From: CAYTMY01 sp964618075
GTDB lineage: Bacteria > Bacillota > Clostridia > Eubacteriales > Anaerofustaceae
Direction of reading: 5' to 3'
Length of the DNA stretch: 7,990 nucleotides
Assembly (NCBI GenBank): GCA_964618075.1
Contig: CAZTZO010000041.1
Location: forward strand, 1-7,990
Positions 6,269 through 7,990 of this stretch are shown in pieces. A model generated the notes under the pieces. It did no database searches. It was not told the origin of the DNA and saw only the letters and a program-made list of their open reading frames with translations. Every line of letters begins with the position of its first letter. Position 1 is the first letter of the stretch. Position numbers and translations under genes: made by a program.

Positions 6269-6313
6269 TTCGTAAACCGCAGGTCAGGTGTTCGAGTCAC
6301 CCCACCAGCTCCA
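6269..6313 (+). pseudogene. 3' half of a tRNA-Thr(CGU), probable attachment-site remnant
   Basis: The 45 bases fit tRNA positions 32-76 exactly: anticodon loop TTCGTAA with anticodon CGT, stem strand ACCGC, variable AGGTC, T arm AGGTG-TTCGAGT-CACCC, acceptor strand CACCAGC, discriminator T and encoded CCA. The CACCAGCTCCA end matches the clostridial tRNA-Thr pattern. The T stem has one A-C mismatch (49-65). No 5' half is present: the bases before 6269 give no anticodon-stem partner GCGGT and no GCTGGTG start. The break falls at the anticodon loop, a known crossover site of tyrosine integrases in tRNA genes. The fragment therefore looks like the distal att copy left by an integrated or excised element. 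A deletion of the 5' half is the alternative. Confidence 0.8.
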
Positions 6314-6315
6314 CG

Positions 6316-6346
6316 TCTCCGTCAAGGTATCTTGACGGAGATTTTT
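6316..6346 (+). terminator. Intrinsic terminator behind the tRNA fragment
   Basis: TCTCCGTCAAG (6316-6326) and CTTGACGGAGA (6331-6341) form an 11-bp perfect stem with a GTAT loop, followed by TTTTT (6342-6346). It lies two bases after the CCA and is most simply the original terminator of the tRNA gene, kept together with its 3' half. Confidence 0.88.
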
Positions 6347-6366
6347 CTATGTCTGGAGGTGCCATC

Positions 6367-6546
6367 GTGGCGAAAAAGGATTATACTGTTTTCATAAAAA
6401 ACGTGGAAGTGTCCGTCCGTATGGAGGGATATACAGTAACCCCCAAAATGCGCAATCGGTGCAAGCAGGTACTCAGCGGCAAAACCACAACAGACGAGTG
6501 CCTAAAGCAGTTTACGGCCGCAAAAGCGGCAAAGGTGGCCAAATAA
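6367..6546 (+). CDS. VbhA-type antitoxin of a Fic toxin-antitoxin module
   Basis: This is a small soluble protein of 59 residues resembling class I Fic antitoxins. Those block the partner Fic enzyme by placing an inhibitory helix with the motif (S/T)xxxE(G/N) in its ATP site, so that AMP transfer cannot occur. The motif is present as S16-VRM-E20-G21. It is followed by the VbhA-like helical segment TPKMRNRCKQVLSGKTTTDE, ending in a Lys/Ala tail. The GTG at 6367 is chosen because GGAGGT (6355-6360) is six bases upstream. An in-frame ATG at 6349 would add six residues but has no ribosome binding site and touches the terminator. The stop TAA abuts the ATG of the fic remnant, the usual antitoxin-toxin order. 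The gene is intact although its toxin is destroyed. No promoter is clear between the terminator and the start. Confidence 0.75.
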   Translation: MAKKDYTVFIKNVEVSVRMEGYTVTPKMRNRCKQVLSGKTTTDECLKQFTAAKAAKVAK

Positions 6547-6797
6547 ATGGGATACAGCATTGCTCCAATTTCAGATAACTGCTATCCGGCCCGATCAATA
6601 AGCTGGATATCCGTGACGAGCAAACCCTGAAGGAAGCTGAAACTCTCGCCACATATATTAACGCCTCCAAGCTGGAAGAACAACCGCTTGAAGGCGCTTT
6701 TAACTTTGCCCACTACAAGGCGATCCATCATTTTCTTTTCTCTGACTTATACGAATGGGCGGGACAAATCTGCACGGTCAATATCAGTAAGTCATAA
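6547..6797 (+). pseudogene. fic: Remnant of a Fic-family (AMP-transferase) toxin
   Basis: An intact Fic protein would transfer AMP to target proteins through an HPFx(D/E)GNGR loop. Here the ATG directly after the antitoxin stop encodes MGYSIAPISDNCYP and then loses frame near 6590, where a short deletion seems to have occurred. The natural frame resumes at about 6594 with INKLDIRDEQTLKEAE, continues through EGAFNFAHYKAIHHFLFSD, YEWAGQ and VNISK, and stops at TAA 6795-6797. This covers only the N-terminal part of the Fic fold. The catalytic HPF motif and everything after it are absent, replaced by unrelated sequence. An expected Arg after GQI is Cys. The gene cannot make an active enzyme. Identification rests on the recognisable Fic N-terminal segment and the antitoxin neighbour. 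Confidence 0.82.
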
Positions 6798-7080
6798 TCG
6801 CCACCATCCAGGCGGCAAATGGCGTGATAGATTTGCTGAAAGACGTGCTGGATAAGGGTATTGTCACCTCAGTAAAGGCGAGTGCTCATGTTTTTTGAAT
6901 ATAATTCGGTTTGCAATGCAGAGATCGCTCGTTCGATCTGCGTCATCTCCACTTTTTACGTCGAGGCAGTTGACGCAGTTCCGTGTGTGAGGTAACCCAT
7001 GAATTGAGATTTCAGGAATACACGCTGCAGTTGTCATGTTTCCTCAAAATGTTAGACTCACAAATTGCAGTTTGAAATAA
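6798..7080. other. Decayed region without an intact gene
   Basis: Only scraps are visible. On the + strand a 32-codon open stretch with no start (6800-6898) reads ATIQAANGVIDLLKDVLDKG and onward. On the - strand a 25-residue frame (6946 to 6869) begins MTQIERAISALQTEL. CTGCGTCA (6938-6945) and TGACGCAG (6971-6978) are perfect inverted repeats 25 bases apart. I recognise none of these; they look like pieces of disrupted accessory genes. Confidence 0.5.
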
Positions 7081-7082
7081 TT

Positions 7083-7111
7083 TTCCTGATTTTTGTACTA
7101 TATGCTATAAT
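7083..7111 (+). promoter_or_regulatory. Extended -10 promoter for the glycosyltransferase-like gene
   Basis: TATAAT (7106-7111) is exact and is preceded by TG one base upstream (7103-7104), making an extended -10. The -35 position (7083-7088, TTCCTG) is poor, as is common with extended -10 promoters. The predicted start is near 7118, giving a leader of about 46 bases before 7164. Confidence 0.65.
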
Positions 7112-7163
7112 ATAAATATATTCTTGTTGACAAAATAAAAACAGTAGTACGATAGGGGGTAAC

Positions 7164-7990
7164 ATGAACAACAACACAATCAAACTGGGGATCGGATTCG
7201 CCACCGGACGTAAGAGCTTTAAGAAGGTACTCAGCTCATACATTTACAGCTGGAATGAGTCGGGGATTCGGGACAAGCTACAGGCGAATATTAGCCTCAG
7301 CCTGTTTGTCGCCTATGATGTCGGGTATTCTAACACGCAGTCCACGGATTACACCAATTTGAACCAGGAAACGGTAGATGCGTTTGAGGAAATTGTGTTT
7401 CTCGGTTCCAAAAACGCACAACGCAGCGTTCAGCAACTCATCGATGACGGCGGTCTGACTGCCTCTGACGCCAAGCTGCTGTTTGGAGCCGGCTATGCAG
7501 GGAAGCGAAACGCCATTGTTTATGCTGCCCTGGAGCACGGAATGGACTATCTTCTGTTTCTGGACGACGATGAATATCCTGTGTCCGTGACCAAGACCCG
7601 CGATAGCTGTCTATGGGGCGGGCAGTATGTGCTGCCTATCCATTTGCAGAACATCAAAAACGCAGACATCACTAACGGATACCACTGCGGCTATATTTCC
7701 CCCATCCCGCAGATGCGCTTTAACGAGTTAATGACAGAGCTGGATTTCAGCCGCTTTATTGAGGCAATAAGCAATGACATTGTTAACTGGACGTCCGTCA
7801 AACGCATCCAGCAAAACGGCGGCATCACCTATGCGGATATTCCGATACTGCTCTCCACAGAGGCCGTTCCGGTCACAGAGGTCAACCACTGCAAGTTTAT
7901 CTCCGGCTCCAACCTCTGCATCAATCTGACGGTCCCTGATAGAACGTTCGCGTTCTTCAATCCACCCGGTGCCAGAGGTGAGGACACCTT
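7164..7990 (+). CDS. Probable GT-A-fold glycosyltransferase, partial (runs off the window)
   Basis: The frame is open from ATG 7164 to the window edge, at least 275 residues with no stop. AGGGGG (7154-7159) supplies the ribosome binding site. The segment GYAGKRNAIVYAALEHG is followed by YLLFLDDDEYPV, with D134-D135-D136 resembling the metal- and nucleotide-sugar-binding DxD motif of GT-A transferases. Near the visible end, PPGARGEDT resembles the acidic ED motif that supplies the base in GT2-like enzymes. There is no signal peptide or membrane segment, so the protein is likely cytoplasmic. Donor, acceptor and pathway cannot be told. Codons end in G or C much more often than in the core genes to the left, suggesting separate ancestry. 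Assignment to a GT-A family is from motifs only; another nucleotide-sugar-binding enzyme is possible. Confidence 0.65.
   Translation, partial: MNNNTIKLGIGFATGRKSFKKVLSSYIYSWNESGIRDKLQANISLSLFVAYDVGYSNTQSTDYTNLNQETVDAFEEIVFLGSKNAQRSVQQLIDDGGLTASDAKLLFGAGYAGKRNAIVYAALEHGMDYLLFLDDDEYPVSVTKTRDSCLWGGQYVLPIHLQNIKNADITNGYHCGYISPIPQMRFNELMTELDFSRFIEAISNDIVNWTSVKRIQQNGGITYADIPILLSTEAVPVTEVNHCKFISGSNLCINLTVPDRTFAFFNPPGARGEDT

Noticed and set aside
6349..6366. ATG at 6349 as start of the antitoxin
   Set aside because: It follows the terminator T-run directly and has no Shine-Dalgarno; GGAGGT is correctly placed for the GTG at 6367.
7127..7153. TTGACA at 7127-7132 as a promoter -35 box for the glycosyltransferase-like gene
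   Set aside because: The only -10-like hexamer (TACGAT, 7148-7153) is at a 15-base spacing and transcription would begin inside the ribosome binding site.
7278..7538. 86-residue frame on the - strand
   Set aside because: It is the antisense shadow of the glycosyltransferase-like gene and has no supporting start signals or recognisable domain.
1..7990. CRISPR array or large repeat array
   Set aside because: No regularly spaced repeats are visible anywhere in the window.

Overview
The window looks like a low-GC, Gram-positive chromosome, most likely an anaerobic member of the Clostridia. The evidence is AT-rich third codon positions, strong AAAGGAG-type ribosome binding sites, a TTGACA-17-TATAAT promoter, smpB lying directly against ssrA, a clostridial-looking tmRNA tag, and a very cysteine-rich exported penicillin-binding protein. 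The genus cannot be read from the sequence.

Positions 1-6120 are ordinary core chromosome, all on the + strand. A PiT-type phosphate transporter (89-1135) and a PhoU-like DUF47 partner (1151-1771) form a two-gene phosphate uptake operon. A class B penicillin-binding protein (1852-3306) follows; the whole gap in front of it can fold over its ribosome binding site. A consensus promoter then drives smpB (3416-3877) and ssrA/tmRNA (3878-4230), the two partners of trans-translation, with no base between them. A strong terminator ends that unit. After a 422-base AT-rich gap holding candidate promoters comes a sodium:alanine/glycine symporter of the AGCS family (4653-6119).

From 6120 on the character changes. 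An unexplained, possibly structured stretch and a 17-bp perfect terminator lead into the exact 3' half of a tRNA-Thr(CGU), from anticodon loop to CCA, with its own terminator but no 5' half. That is the usual footprint of site-specific integration or excision at a tRNA gene. Immediately behind it, in visibly more GC-rich sequence, lie a small intact VbhA-type Fic antitoxin (6367-6546) and the frameshifted, truncated wreck of its Fic toxin (6547-6797). About 280 bases of decayed sequence follow. The window ends inside a probable GT-A-fold glycosyltransferase (7164 to the edge) with its own extended -10 promoter.

I see no clearly new biological system. The points most worth checking are the tRNA half at the core/accessory junction, the orphaned Fic antitoxin, and two RNA folds that could control translation of the phosphate transporter and the penicillin-binding protein.
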